From: Augochlora pura
Lineage: Eukaryota > Arthropoda > Insecta > Hymenoptera > Halictidae
Assembly: GCF_028453695.1 (NCBI RefSeq)
Contig: NC_135776.1
Coordinates: 11,540,663-11,604,662 of the forward strand
DNA: 64,000 nucleotides
Direction: 5' to 3'
Part shown: positions 33,993 to 46,816 of the stretch, piece by piece
Layout of the letters: every line of letters begins with the position of its first letter
How positions within the stretch are numbered: the first letter of the stretch is position 1
Notes under the pieces: model-generated
Seen by the model: the letters and a program-made list of their open reading frames with translations, nothing else
Told to the model about the DNA's origin: nothing
Databases searched by the model: none
Program-made: the position numbers and the translations under genes

Positions 33993-35879
33993 ATGTCAAA
34001 GTTATGTCATATGTAATTAATATAAATATTTAATAATTGTGGAAAATATATAATTAGATAAAAGAAAACTATAAGCTATGATTAACATACAATGAATACC
34101 GCGAAAGAAACTACAACTAAATTATAACGACGAAACAACTCAAAACGCTCTTCACTCATCGGCTTCCAAATCAACTCTGCCCCGTGCTTCTTAAAACGAA
34201 AACCCTTACGCAATCGTCGCCACACATCTATAAACAAACGCGTTGCTATCGCAGCTGCTGGCTTCGCTCGCTCTCCCTAATCTCGCTCGCGGCAGATACA
34301 ATGTTTTAACCTACGGCACTGTCACATTGTGCCTGCACCTTCTAAATTACGATACTACATAATATAATATTTTATTTTATGTTACAGAGTTTAATACTAG
34401 TGTAATAAATTAGAATAATACACAATAAAATCTGTCTCTTAGAAATATCCTCCTGGCATCAGGCAGTTGTTGAGACACTACCCCTTCCTTGTCTTTGACA
34501 ACCAGTCCCAACACATCCCGTCGAGTCACGTGCGAATTAGGTATTTCATTTTATTTTCATCCTACCGGCTGCTTTTTTTGCTGCAGCTAGTCACGAGTTT
34601 GCTTCGTTTATCAGGCTCCCGCGGACTTTGTAAGATGCAAATTTCCACGCCGCTGTTAAAGTTATTCCACCGCGGTCCTCGACAAATGTTACGAAAGCGT
34701 AATCGGCTCGTGTCCCGCGATCGTTTGCCTATCGACCGATCAATTCCCTCTGATAGAGAACGGACTGTCGCCGCGAGAATATTAACGAACACGTTTTGCT
34801 CGCGCACTCCGCTGCAAGACGCGCATTAATTATTTCTTATATAATTTATAGAATTTGTGGAAACGATAAATTTGCGGTTTTAACTGCGTTCAACCCGTTC
34901 CATTTGCCAAACAATGTTGCACCTGGTTCACGTGCAATTTCCAGCGGTATTTACAAAATTTAAAATTTAATAAAGTCAAAATTAAAATAGGATTTTATAT
35001 TATTTTAATATAAAGTAACAAGATATATTATTGTATTTTAGTATAAAACAAAATAATATGTATAAAATACTTACATATATATAATGATAAAATTATTAAA
35101 ATTCAATCAATATAAAATATAGCAATAGTAATAGATAGTAATAAATATAAAATATAGTATAGTATTAAAGCAATATAGTAAATTACACTTTAATCGTCTT
35201 TTAAGCAGTCTCGGGAAATAAGTAACAAATATTTCTCCAGATTACAGTTTCGACGCTAAGACATTGTAAAATTAATTACCGGAACAGCTTTATACCTATG
35301 GTACTATGTTTTAGGTGATCAATCAAGGCACAATGAAACATTGGATCGAATGGTACGTATTATTGGCATGCCCAACAGAATTCTATCAAAAATTCGTTTC
35401 CAAAGCTTTGTCAGCCGACAAGGTTTCAATGCGAAACTAACGACAAAGTAAACAGAGAGAAACGAGCACAAACGCTGACATTTTGTCAAAGAACCCGAAT
35501 GTTTGGCCATGATCGATGACAAAAGGTTAGAAAACTCTATTCGAGGGTACACGCCAAGCATCATCGATGAATGTCACGTTGCAAATGGGTTCAAACGGAG
35601 ACACGAAACCACCGTTACAAAATTTTAACTATCATTGAGTGTTTGTCGCATGTACGACATTGGTTTCGCGGCGAGAATGGCGAAGTTTGAGTAGCAAAAC
35701 TGAGAGAAAATAAATTATATATATTTTACCGATCGGTAGCCTATAAAATCGACTGCTCTTTCCCTTTTTATTTAAAAAATCATTTTTGAGATATAATGTT
35801 ACCTTTCACTAGAAAATAGTATAGATATAAGTAATAATGGAAATAATAATAATAATAGCGTAAACAAGGATTTTTTATT
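33993..35879. other. Noncoding stretch, mixed composition
   Basis: No gene recognised. 34160-34310 and 34560-34830 are GC-rich patches with open but unrecognisable frames; 34970-35190 is AT simple sequence. A family C-like fragment (accgatcggtagcc) lies near 35728-35745. Confidence 0.35.
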
Positions 35880-36260
35880 TCTTTTGTTTGATTTATTTCA
35901 TTTTTTTTTACCTGTTTTACCTATTTTATTTATTTCAATTTTATTCCGGCTGTTTTATCTATTCCAGTTTTATTTTGTCTAGCCTATTTATTTTACCTTT
36001 ATTTTATCTGTTCTATCTATTATATTTATTTCATTTTAATTTCATCTGTTTTACCTATTTTATTTATTTCAGTTTGATTTAGTCTATTTTATCTATTTCA
36101 GCTTTCTTTTGTCTATTTTATTTATTTTACTTCTATTTTATCTATTCTATTTATTTTAGTTTTATTTCATTATATAAATCTGTTTCATTTATTTTATTTA
36201 TTTCATTCTCACTTTACCTACTTCATCAATTTTACTCTTATTTCAGTTATATAATTTATT
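35880..36260. repeat. TTTATT/TATTTTA low-complexity tract
   Basis: About 380 bp of degenerate ttttatctatt and ttatttcag words on the plus strand. The frame at 35888-36082 is only a Tyr/Phe/Leu translation of this. Confidence 0.8.
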
Positions 36261-37768
36261 TTACATTTATTGTAAAAATCTCGAGAGGTACCAAACATTA
36301 AGAAAAACCATGCAATAATATCGAAGCTTACAATAATACAATCTAACAAATTTATTAAATACCACTCAATAATAAATAACAAATTATCGAGAGGAAAAGC
36401 AAAATCAACTACCCGTCGAGTAGTAAGTACATATTAGTAAGTATTAAGTATTCTGATTTAAAGTATTAACTGAGAAAAATAAGAAATTAAAAGTACGACA
36501 TACTCGGCACAATGTTAACGCGATTATATTATGTAACCCAGATCCGGTAATCTTTTCGATCGCGTAAATCTTCTATTTGAACGGTGTGCAACGTTGGACA
36601 TTGTTCTTGAACGATCCACCTCCCCCAATCCTCTTTAAACCCGGACCCTCTGAAACAGCAGATAACCGAGAACGACGACGAGTACAGCGTGACCATCATG
36701 CGCTTAGCTGAATCAGGTTAAGTAGATAAACATTATCGGTGACGTCCAAGTTCATTGTCCTTGGGCATTGTGCGTACGATATAACCAGAAGAACAAGAGG
36801 CTTCCGGACACCGATTGCTGCCGGAACCCTCTCTCGATCGGCTTAAGATAAACTTGCAACCACGGGAATACGAAAACGAGGGATTAATTTCTAGCGTCGG
36901 ATCCCCGAGTTACACACTGCTTGCTGGTAGCTACGTAATCCGGATCGATTAGGGCGACACGTAATTGGAATAATGGAACTGCTTAGTTTAAATAGCCAGC
37001 ACTAATTGGTTCGTTCTTTTCGCGAGAAATATTAGGTGCGACTATCTGTCTCGGTAACTGCTTTTACTAGTGCAATTTGAAATCGGTATTACAGACGTTA
37101 AGTTTTGAATATGATTGTTTTCTTTTAGTTTTATAAATAATCAATATAGTGAAGTCTACATATAACATTATATAACATAATTTGTGCGAGTCACTGTTTG
37201 CAGCAACCTCCTCGTGGTGTGCCTTGGGAAATTTGTATTGCTCAAATAAAGCAATTTTGCGAATAACTGCAAGTTCTTTTGAGTTCCAATATAAAAACTA
37301 TTAAATATATATATTGCTATATAAACGAACTGGACAGTTTTTATTGTTTTTATAGTTAGCTGAGACAATGGTGATTTGGCTGCGTTTCAAGCGGCCATTT
37401 ATTTCTCGACAACATCTTGCTGGTCACCACCATGTGTACTCGTTCCATGTGCACTTGTCTTTTATTTCTGTTATTATTATCATCATTGTTGTTATTACTA
37501 TTACTGTATGGCTTGCACATTAAGCTGGAGTTTTATATCTTCCAAGAAAAATTTAAAATTAAAGTTATTGTTGAGAAAATTGCTAGAAGAGATTACGAAC
37601 ATGCAGAAAAATTTCAGGATCTGATTTAGGTAAAGTGTTTGCAATATTGTAACGTTGCACGAAATGCAGTTACAGTTTAGTATACTTTTACGTTACAACA
37701 TGCGTTAGGCACGTTATATTGGTATAATATCTTCATATTAATACTAGTCTTTGCATAATAATATTAAA
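36261..37768. other. Noncoding stretch with a GC-rich block
   Basis: 36540-36990 is GC-richer unique sequence that could hold conserved noncoding DNA. I checked the minus strand there for further TMTC exons and saw none. The rest is AT-rich. Confidence 0.35.
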
Positions 37769-37815
37769 ACCCCTGAATAACAATGTAAGCCCAGGGGAAT
37801 ATTAGTTGAAAATAA
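37769..37815 (+). mobile_element. Solitary family E end
   Basis: cccctgaataacaatgtaag, cccaggggaatatt, then agttgaaaataag matches the left end of the element at 33769-33992. No partner end is found nearby. Confidence 0.5.
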
Positions 37816-38631
37816 GAAGAATTAGTATCAGTATAATATTAGTATAATATTTGCCTTTATAATTAGTCTTTATGATGTCATAATTATATGACATAATATC
37901 AATCTTTATGATGCTTATATGGAATATATTTGTTACAAAAAGTGTAAGTGTATAGTATGGATGAGAGTGTGTGATATGTAAGAAGGAGTGTGCGGTTGTA
38001 TGAATGTATAGTAATAAGATAACATGAATGCATGGTTGTGTGCGTGAAACAAATGAATGATTGGGATTATCGATCGGGCGAGGGACAACGGAACGAGGTG
38101 GCCACACTTCTTCGGTGACGTCACGTGGGAACAGACGTTTTGTGTATATCTTTGTTAAATAAAAGTTAATATTATTCCGTTAACCAAGTTCCTTACAAAA
38201 GTTAATAATTTTCTCTTTAATTATAATTCTACTAATCGTGGTTAAGAGAAATTTGTTTTTAATATTTGAAATGAAATTTAAGTGAAACACATATTCGTAG
38301 TTTTCATACATTTTGAAATCAACGTTAATAATAACATCACGTTAATAATAATGATTTAATAAGTAAGTAATAATTAAATCAAGATGAGGGAATAATACAT
38401 TTTCAATTTCTTTTCCTGAAATATTCGGTCATTTTATATGTAAATCAATATGATGATCCACTGAACACTACTGGATTATCAAAATTTATTAAATCTTCAT
38501 TGCAAAAAATGATAGTTAGGTAAAACTGTCTCTTTCTCTCTTAACAATTGTATTCAGCTGAAAATAATGTATCCTTAAAGTTCTTGTATTTAATTTATTA
38601 ATTTTTATCATAAATAATTAAATTCGCAGTC
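37816..38631. other. AT-rich noncoding stretch
   Basis: No gene or clear repeat recognised. A tgtgtgcggttgtatgaatg-type TG-rich segment lies at about 37950-38050. Confidence 0.35.
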
Positions 38632-38791
38632 TGATGACAAGTAGTTTTAATGATACGTATTTTAACAATAAGTAGTTCTAATGATAAGTAGTTTTAACGA
38701 TAAGTACTTTTAACGATAAGTAGTTTTAATGATAAATAGTTTCAATGATAAGTATTTTTAATGACAAGTCATTTTAATGATAAGTAGTTTT
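38632..38791 (+). repeat. Minisatellite, 16-bp unit x ~10
   Basis: Head-to-tail copies close to aatgataagtagtttt with single-base variants (aacgataagtactttt, aatgacaagtcatttt). The length fits ten units of 16 bp. Confidence 0.9.
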
Positions 38792-38959
38792 GCTTAATAG
38801 CATTTTTATCTTCGTTTTACAGAAGGCAATCCTTTAGTTAGTGCAGAAAAGTTTTCCTTAATTCTAATTATTCTGAAATAATAATTTTAAGACGCACAAT
38901 TTTTATTGCAAAATAGTATCTAATTTTCTTGTATTAAATTTTCTTTAAACATTAAGAAC

Positions 38960-39529
38960 TTAACACGTTACCGATCGGTTATTGGGCCATTTATGTCAAT
39001 ATGGGTTAATTAAATCTACCACCACAAGAATTCATTTTTATTTTATTTCTTTCATTCATCATGGAAGGCATATACTATTTCGAAAATTATGCAATAGTAT
39101 AATAGTGCAATGTCAAATTTCAGTTCCTATTTTTATTTAATTTTCGTTTTATTATAATATAGGAGCTTTGCACATATTATTCAATAATATTATATATTTT
39201 ACAATAATATAATGCTCAATGCTAAATTTTAGTTTCTACTTTTACTTTATTTTGATTTTATTAATTGCGAGGAGTACCTAATATTTCAAATGTTATATAA
39301 TAATATTGGAGCTTACATATATTATAGAATAATATTATATATTCTACAATAATATAATAGCCCAATTTTAAAATTTATTTTCTATTTTTATCAAATTTAA
39401 AAAATTTTTGAAACTTTATACTAACATAGAAACTTATAGTAAGCAATCTCACGCTTCTATCTCATCAACGAATAAAACATTACCGGAGCAAAGGACCGAT
39501 TAACATGCTGCCGGTCGGCAAAGTGTTAA
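38960..39529. mobile_element. Family C TTAA element, 570 bp
   Basis: Ends are ttaacacgttaccgatcgg and, as complement of the right side, ttaacactttgccgaccgg, with TTAA at 38960-38963 and 39526-39529. Inside (about 39055-39390) are three diverged AT-rich units of roughly 110 bp that share ataatattatatatt and acaataatataat words. No coding capacity. It lies just downstream, in transcript sense, of the TMTC exon, so probably within the intron. Confidence 0.65.
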
Positions 39530-39656
39530 TTAAGGCAGTCTTTTAAAGATCGGACGTTATACAAGACGTGTTCCTGGAATTGACTGCTGTTTACCTAACA
39601 ATCCACCGTGTCTGCTACATGCTGTCCCACCCGTATCAAAATTCCTCGTTACTCAC

Positions 39657-39834
39657 CGCTTCAGTGTGCACAGGATGAGCAGCAAACAGCAACCCTGTCA
39701 GAGCTGCAAATCCTGGACGCAGCGCTGCCACAACTAGGCTCACCCTTGTGACCAAAACGCATGCAATGGCGTGCAAGGCAATATTCGTCGCGTGATACCA
39801 GCTGGGTGTTAATCCTGACATCAGGTAGTTCAGT
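39657..39834 (-). CDS. TMTC-family internal exon (O-mannosyltransferase, TM/TPR protein)
   Basis: On the minus strand a 178-bp exon is preceded by a pyrimidine-rich acceptor ending tgcttgcag and followed by donor gtgagt. It carries one base of a split codon, then 59 codons, and ends on a codon boundary. The peptide starts LNYLMSGLTPSWYHATNIAL and ends GLLFAAHPVHTEA. The YH..N..LH and HPVHTEA motifs, around two hydrophobic segments, are characteristic of the N-terminal multi-membrane region of TMTC1-4, ER proteins that O-mannosylate cadherins. The split codon fits Arg before LNYL, as in the family. Which paralog (TMTC1- or TMTC2-like) is undecided. No neighbouring exon was found in this window, implying long introns. 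The open frame past the donor is intronic read-through. Confidence 0.88.
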
Positions 39835-42834
39835 CTGCAAGCAGAACAAGACGAATGTTAAATTTACACGGTTAATGTATAGTAAACATTTCAATATTTT
39901 AAACGGTGTTGACTCGGAAACTTTGCACTAGTCGTATAAACTGAAACAACTATGCATATATTTGAAATAATTCTGTTTGCGTACGCTCCTTCGTATTTTC
40001 GTACTATTACCGCTTCTCTTTTTTACTGTTTTATATTTTTCTTTTCTTTGCACGTGTTTCTCCAGTTTTAGATACGGCGATCATTTAATTCGTGCATCAA
40101 TTGGCATTTTAATGTTTATTATATGTTTATTATGCATTACTTTATGTTTAATATATAAACTATAACGTTATTATTCGCGTTCTCACTGGGCGCGGTAAGA
40201 AACTCGATCAATTTATACTGAGCGGCGAACGTGTTGAACCCTGTTATAAATAAATTCTTGTTGTGAGAAGTCGAAATAATAATGTCTCATCTTTTATTTA
40301 AAAAAAGAATAAATGAAATTTGATAATATTTCGTCAAGAAGACAGCAAGGATACAAGATATATATTCAATATTATTAAAGATATATATATATTCATTGTA
40401 TAGTAACTTATAATAATTCTGCTTATTAAGTTAAAACGTATTTATAAACATCGATAGATAAATATTTAGTAACTATGACACAAGTCCATTTAACTTTTTG
40501 GTTGTTCCGTGAAAGAGGGTATTTTAATTATAAGCAGAATTTTTTTACTATACTATATTATTATGTTATATTAAATATACATCTTCAATAATAACCTTTG
40601 AAAAGGTTATTATTGCCTGACATAATTAACATAACCTGACAAACCTTGAAATAACCATAAGCAGAATTATTATATATTATTATCTGCTGTTATGTTATAT
40701 TAAATACATATCTTTAATACTAAGCTTGACATAACCTATAAAAAGTTGCAACTATTCATCACATGCGGTTAATTTGCAACAATAGTACACGCAATCGGTT
40801 AAATCGAATCTTACGTATGCAACGACAATTACAAATGCCAATGATTCGAATAAAGAGTCCAGCGAGTTCGTACAAAAGCGAAGCCTGGGACGATAATAAA
40901 GTTTTTTCTGGCTGCGTCAAGAAACTGAAAGCGCGCTCGCATCTACGGCGATTAATAATTGAAATGAAATTACCGATAACACTGATAGAATGTAATGATT
41001 ATACGGTCGAACAAAGGGCTGAGTTCTTACAGATTTCCCATTGTGCCGTGGTCGACGTCCGCGAATTAATCTTGACGATCATAACTATAATTCTTAACGT
41101 ACAATGGCATTTAACAACGGTGAATCCAATTTTCCGACAGAATGCCACGAGGAAAGCAGTTCTTTCCTTCCGATCGGCCAAGTATCCCAATAAACGGTTC
41201 ATTTCGTTTGATCTAATTACCCGATAATTGAAACCACGCAGTCCTCCCCGATAGGGGTCTAAGTGAAATCACCGAGCCATGATCGTAATTAGATAATTAC
41301 GACTACGCGTGACCCATTAAAGTTCATTCTACCTTCAGGTGCGGCTTTGGCCTGAAACCCTTCGGATACACGCCGTTGCGGGAGTTTCGGAGAAATTACT
41401 GCGGTCTGCTATCTGCTTTCCAATACTAACAAGCCTTTACACCTTCGACGCGATCGCCTTGTCAAGATACTGGCGAAAATCGCGAGAAGAATTTGTCGAG
41501 CTTATGTTGTTCAAGGTTATTTAAGGCCTAACAGGCATTTAGACCAACGATGTGATCGTTTTGGCGGAATTATGGTGAAAATTGCGATGAGAATTTGTTT
41601 CGTGAAAGTTATGTCAAGGTTTTGTGTAAGTCATATCAAGGTTTTGACAAGATTTTGTGGAAATTACGCCAATGTTTTATCAAAATTATGTGAACGTTAT
41701 TAAGGGTTATTGAAGGCCTAACGACAAGCCTTTACACCTCTGACATAGTCGCTTCGTGAAAATACTGTTGAAAATCGTGACAAGATTTCGTTAAGAGAGT
41801 ACGTCTAGAATTTGACATCATGTAAGTAAATTTTTTTTTACTTTTTTTTTACTGTACTTTTATTGTCTACTGTCTTATTTATGTAAATGAAACAGTAGTT
41901 GTCACTAGGAAGTTTAAATAAATGGTCGTACATAGAGATGTTTGAAAGACAATGGTACTGAGTTATTATTCAGTTTGATCTAGATAATTTATTGAAAATA
42001 GTGAAATATGTTTTTGTATTTATAAATAAAATTTCAATTGTTGTTATTTGTTATTTATCCGGCATTCGATATAATTGCTATACGTGGCATTATTGAGCCC
42101 GCGTGGAAAGACGCAAGCTTTTCGTTAGTGGTAAATGGTAATTAACAGTTATTACACGACGAATAAAGTAGGTACTTATTTAATTACTTTGCCTGAAGAA
42201 AAATTCATCCTTTTGTATTTCACATTTACCAAGTAAATAGATTTGATCTAGAAATTGGTATGTTTGATTTAAAAATTAGTAAATTTTATTAAGAAATTAG
42301 TCAATTCGTTATAGAAATTGGTAAATTTTATTTAAAAATTGAATATTCGATTTATGGAGAGATTAAAAATGTCGTGTTACATTTAATACGAACGATATTT
42401 ACAAATTTTGTCTGCTTCTGATACATTTTTGAATATACGTTGTGAATTGTGAAACAAGTTTTGAATTCTCAAGTTGTGAATTTGGAACGCCATGTTGCCA
42501 CAAAGTTAACAAAATGCAAGCAGATATATTTTTCAACAGAAAAAGAAAACCATTTTTAAACGTCATCAGACAATGCTTTGTTAGTCGGATTTATGAATAA
42601 GAGGGATATGATTCAGAATACAATTTCAAGCGTATATCTGTACACGCAATACATTAGTGAAACATAAACGAAGTAGAGAGCGACATAACTGCACACCTGC
42701 TGCCTAAATTATGAAGATAAATGAATAAGATTTTCGCAATATATCTACAAGTGTCTCTGCTCTGTTTTCATACTAATACCTTGAAAATTGGATTTACCGA
42801 TTTATGTTATCTTTACACGAAGAGTGCATACATA
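39835..42834. other. Probable TMTC intron or upstream sequence, repeats only
   Basis: No second exon recognised on either strand. 40380-40740 holds AT-rich duplicated words (ataagcagaat, then tattatatta, at about 40521 and 40658). 41590-41700 has tatgtcaaggttttg-type words like those at 62.3 kb. The 154-codon plus frame at 40763-41227 matches no family I know and lacks splice-like boundaries. Confidence 0.4.
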
Positions 42835-42934
42835 NNNNNNNNNNNNNNNNNNNNNNNNNNNNNNNNNNNNNNNNNNNNNNNNNNNNNNNNNNNNNNNNNN
42901 NNNNNNNNNNNNNNNNNNNNNNNNNNNNNNNNNN
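42835..42934. other. Assembly gap (100 N)
   Basis: Exactly 100 N, the conventional size for a gap of unknown length. Frames crossing it are artefacts. Distances across this point are not reliable. Confidence 1.
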
Positions 42935-44057
42935 TATATAAGTGAATTCAAATTTTTATAGATTATTTTTGTAATACCAGGAATAAAATCCGATTTATCA
43001 GCGAGAAAATCTTTTATGTTTTGAACAGAGTAGAAACATGATTGTTGTTTACCGATACACATGTTTTCTCTTATTAAATAACATTTTTGAGACGAGGCTC
43101 TCAATCTAGGGCTGCTTAGGCAAGGTAATTTTGTAATACTACTTTTTCTGATACGGATATATATAAATATATATATTTGTTTAAATATATCATATTTATA
43201 TGTATATATTCCATACTTATATTTCACCAGGATCTATATATATCGAACAGAAAAACTAGTATTACAAAATAACCTTCCCTAACATATAGATCCCGATTAT
43301 ATTAAGATATAAAAAATGTATAAAAGTACATTTTCAGAACGAACATACACATTTAAAATTTAGTAGACCGTTTTGAACCCCCTCCCTCAAGCGTATTAGG
43401 GTTAATGAATCACTGCTGCGCGTTCTACTATATTCAACAGCATAATTTCGTTAATCCCGACAGACCCAAAGCAGCGGACACTTTGCGGAACAATTCCGCG
43501 AGAATTAAAGAACGGAACAGCGTCGAGCAGAGCGAGAAGCATTAAGCGTGGACAGGCGCGAGCATCTCCATGTACGACTGTTGTTAATCTATAAGAAGAT
43601 TTCCCCAACAATGCTCTAATCGGGAGGATTAAAACAAATAGTGAGCGCTGGCGTCTTCTCGTTTATAAGCGCGACGGATTCAAAGCGGAACGGTGACGAA
43701 GTGATCACGCGAATCCGCTTAAGTCGAGCGGGATAATCGGATTGCAGTCAGCCGTGCCATACATCAACTCATTTTATCCTCCGCGGCGCGAAACAATTTT
43801 TTCCTCTGCGAATCGGCCGACGGGGTACGAGCGCCGGGTGTCTTGCGTTTAATGAAAATGCCTGGCGATACTTCCGGACCGATTCCCGCCAGTTTTCCCG
43901 GCAATCGATCATCGAATGCTTTATTTTCTCCGTGGGACGGGGGCTCGCTGATATTGCTCGCGCATCGATTTCTGTTATGGTGAAACATGCCGCGGGACGA
44001 AGACGGTTTCCAAGATGGTTGCCGGCGGAGGCAGCAATGCACACTGCTTCGAAAAAT
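42935..44057. other. Noncoding stretch with GC-rich island
   Basis: 42935-43390 is AT-rich. 43400-44050 is GC-rich with overlapping open minus frames that match nothing known. No splice-bounded exon was identified. Confidence 0.35.
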
Positions 44058-44490
44058 GTAAAAACTCGAAAAATCAATATATTTTTATTACAGCATTTTC
44101 CTGTTATATCGCCGTGTTTTTAACATTATATTGCTTAAAGTTCACGGTAATAAATGTAGATTTGAATGGATTGTTCAATTGAGAGTATTCAACATTTTCA
44201 ACTGATCTTTCGATTCAAACGCTTCACTGTGCGCTGAGTAGTGGTTCGATCAATATTCTTTTTACTTTCTTTTATAACATATTCGTAATCTAGAGTATTT
44301 ATTCTTACATAAACAATTGAGATAAATAAAAAAAGTAACCCTTAAGATCCAGAGAATCCGTTATTACAAACAGCGATCTCGTTGCCTCAAGCATTTGCCT
44401 GTTACATCGCCGCATCTTTATCAACAATTTCTTCAAAGTTCGCAGCGATAAATGCAAATGCGAATGGATTATTCGATTAAGGGTATTAAG
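44058..44490 (+). repeat. Dispersed repeat shared with 31.0 kb, itself duplicated
   Basis: Matches 31010-31260. Two internal units of about 310 bp are visible: ctgttatatcgccg...gaatggattgttcaatt at about 44100-44182 and ctgttacatcgccg...gaatggattattcgatt at about 44410-44478. Confidence 0.7.
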
Positions 44491-44847
44491 TACTTGTCAT
44501 TTTGATCGTTACACGGTTTAATTATTTATCACATCGTATTGTTTTGTTGTCTCGAAGTTACGCATCCATGAAGAACCTAACCTATACGTTCGACAAACTT
44601 TAGATTAAGTTTTTTATTATTTGACAATTTATCGAATATAGACCAATTTAATATTATGAAAATCCTTCCGAAAATAGTGTGACAATTTCTAGCGTTGTCT
44701 CAGAATCGCTGTTCGAGTGCAAAGGGTTAATACCTTGTGAACAATATGCTATTAATGGTTGACTTTGACAAATATTTTCATACATTATTTCTTGTTATTT
44801 ATTGGTCTGGTAAATTGAAATATTTGTTGCTTGTGTCTATATTATAT
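44491..44847. other. AT-rich stretch with a family A end
   Basis: A minus-orientation family A terminus (ctcagaatcgctgttcgag, then tgcaaagggttaa) ends at 44730; the rest of that copy is gone. Nothing else seen. Confidence 0.5.
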
Positions 44848-45082
44848 TTAATCCTTTGCACTCGAGTGGTGCCTTTGAGGCATTAATAAAAATTGTTGCG
44901 TTATTTCCAAAATGATTTCGACGTTATTAAAGACGTTTCTATTTAAAAGAATGTTAAAAGTATAACTGTTTTATAAGTCAGAAGACACGATTTTGTACTA
45001 TGACATACAAAATGAAAATACAGCTGGTTAAAATAGTTATTTTTGATGTACACTTAAAATGGCCTCGAGTGAAAAGAGTTAA
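44848..45082 (+). mobile_element. Family A TTAA MITE, complete
   Basis: A 235-bp copy: left ttaatcctttgcactcgag, then tggtgcctttgaggcatta; right aaaatggcctcgagtgaaaa, then gagttaa. TTAA at both ends (44848-44851, 45079-45082). Confidence 0.85.
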
Positions 45083-46351
45083 ATATGTGTCAGTTACGTA
45101 TGTATTTACGTTAGAATCTATGTTATCTATTTACTTATTATGTCGATATATATTATTGATATTGTCAATATAAATATTATTACATATTTTTGTATGCATT
45201 GTGTTGATATATGTAATACATACTTGTATATAGTATATATTTTGTGATAATTTTTATATGTCACGTCTACATATATACTCAACGCATCGACTCCCCAATA
45301 ACTACTAATAAAAACTATTTCAAATAAAAATTGCTTAGTACATAGATTCTAACAAATTGCAATACTACCGGACATTGATAAAAGATTGTTTTATTCAACA
45401 AAAAAGAACAATAACATAGCAATCTTTTAACACAACTATTTTTGCACAAATCCATTTCTCTCTCCATTTTCTTCAAAAACTTACCAAGCTATTTTTAAAT
45501 TAATTAATTCATAATAGAAAACACGAATTTTGTCCCATAGGATCGAAGCACTGTGCAGTGTCGGGAAGACATAGGATCGGCAAGAGAAATAGGCGAGGCA
45601 GCCTAGCCACCATCGTGAGGAAAACAAACACCGTAGCTGCTGACGCGAGCCGAGCAATAATTTTGAAAGTCTGTCGACGGCATAAGTTCGACGCCCCTAG
45701 CGAACCTGAGGTTGGCCGTGTTCCAGGTGTCAGGGATCCTGGCCGAACGGAGGCGTAACCTGTCTTCTCCTTGGCCCTGGATCAACCAAAAAACTCGGCC
45801 GTGTCAGTTGCAAGTTTGCACGCAGATTTTACTACGGCTTTATGGCCCATTGAGAAATGATTACGTTGGTAGAGCTTGCGAGCGGATTAGCGTAACACTT
45901 GCAGCTGGTGTACTAGACCCGTACACGAAATTTACATGAATAATGGCTCTCGAAACAATGTCTGACATGTATTTTCTTTCTTCAACCTATCGCGAAGACA
46001 GTCGTTCGACTTTAGGGCATGCACCAAAAGTAATTCGGTTATGCGAATAAATTTCGTCAAATAAGTCTGTAATGAAAACGTGTTTTGAATAGGATTCCAT
46101 TTGTTTAGTTTCCCTTAATCTGATCTTCATTTATCTGACCTCCTTTTATTCAAACGAAATTTTAGTCGAACAAAATTTTTGGCAATGTCTGATGCAATGA
46201 ACTTTCTACCGAACTCCCATTATTTGAACATCTATTGTCATCGTCCGAGGAATGAACGAAGTGCTTGATTACGTCCATCTGAATGTGAACACTGGATATT
46301 CGAACGGAAAGTTGCAACTAGTATGGATAATTTGCGGAATCCTATTATACA
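45083..46351. other. Noncoding stretch with one satellite-like unit
   Basis: 45140-45250 is AT simple sequence; 45440-45540 carries one unit of the 31.3-kb array; 45540-45940 is GC-richer with short open frames in both directions and no recognisable product. Confidence 0.4.
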
Positions 46352-46591
46352 GGGTAACCCAAAAGTCACTGGAAATCGAGAAATGAGGGGTTGCACAAAG
46401 TAGAGGGTGATACAATCGAATAAGCGCTGAGTCCATGACAAAAGATAAGCCAAAAATGTAGAATAAAATATGAAATTGCACGACTATGAGTGACTTCAAC
46501 TGTTTGAGGTGGGTTTAAATATATCCCAGCATGCATAGAAAAAATTTGAGCAGAAGGTGGGATAGTCTTTAACTACCCTAGTCTAAATGAA
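46352..46591 (+). mobile_element. CAGGGT-tipped DNA-transposon end
   Basis: acagggtaacccaaaagtca, ctggaaatcgagaaatgagg resembles the tip of the fold-back element at 58222 (cagggtgtaac ... gggaaatgaggg). A possible opposite tip, aactaccctag, lies near 46572-46583. The interior is unlike the 22.4 and 58.2 kb elements, so only the tip is shared. Confidence 0.5.
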
Positions 46592-46816
46592 TTAACTTGT
46601 TAGCTGCAGACGACGTATATATACGTCGTAAGTAAATAGCAATTTTACATCTCACAACAAAAATGCTTCTGCTACAATTTAAGTTAAAATCCTCATGAAA
46701 CATATTCATAAATTTCGTATGCTTTAGAGTAATTCTAGAAAAAGAACTACGCACAGTATGATTGATAAACGCACAATAAAAATCATCGAAATATATCGAC
46801 GCAGCTAAGTGGTTAA
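46592..46816. mobile_element. Family D TTAA MITE
   Basis: A 225-bp copy: left ttaacttgttagctgc and complement of right ttaaccacttagctgc, with TTAA at both borders. Just inside the left end is a perfect 20-base palindrome at 46610-46629 (acgacgtata and its complement), so this end can fold into a hairpin. No coding region. Confidence 0.7.

Noticed and set aside
40763..41227. 154-codon plus-strand frame near the TMTC exon
   Set aside because: Opposite strand to TMTC, no family resemblance, no supporting splice sites.
42721..43227. Open frames crossing the N run
   Set aside because: They exist only because N codons are not read as stops; artefact of the assembly gap.
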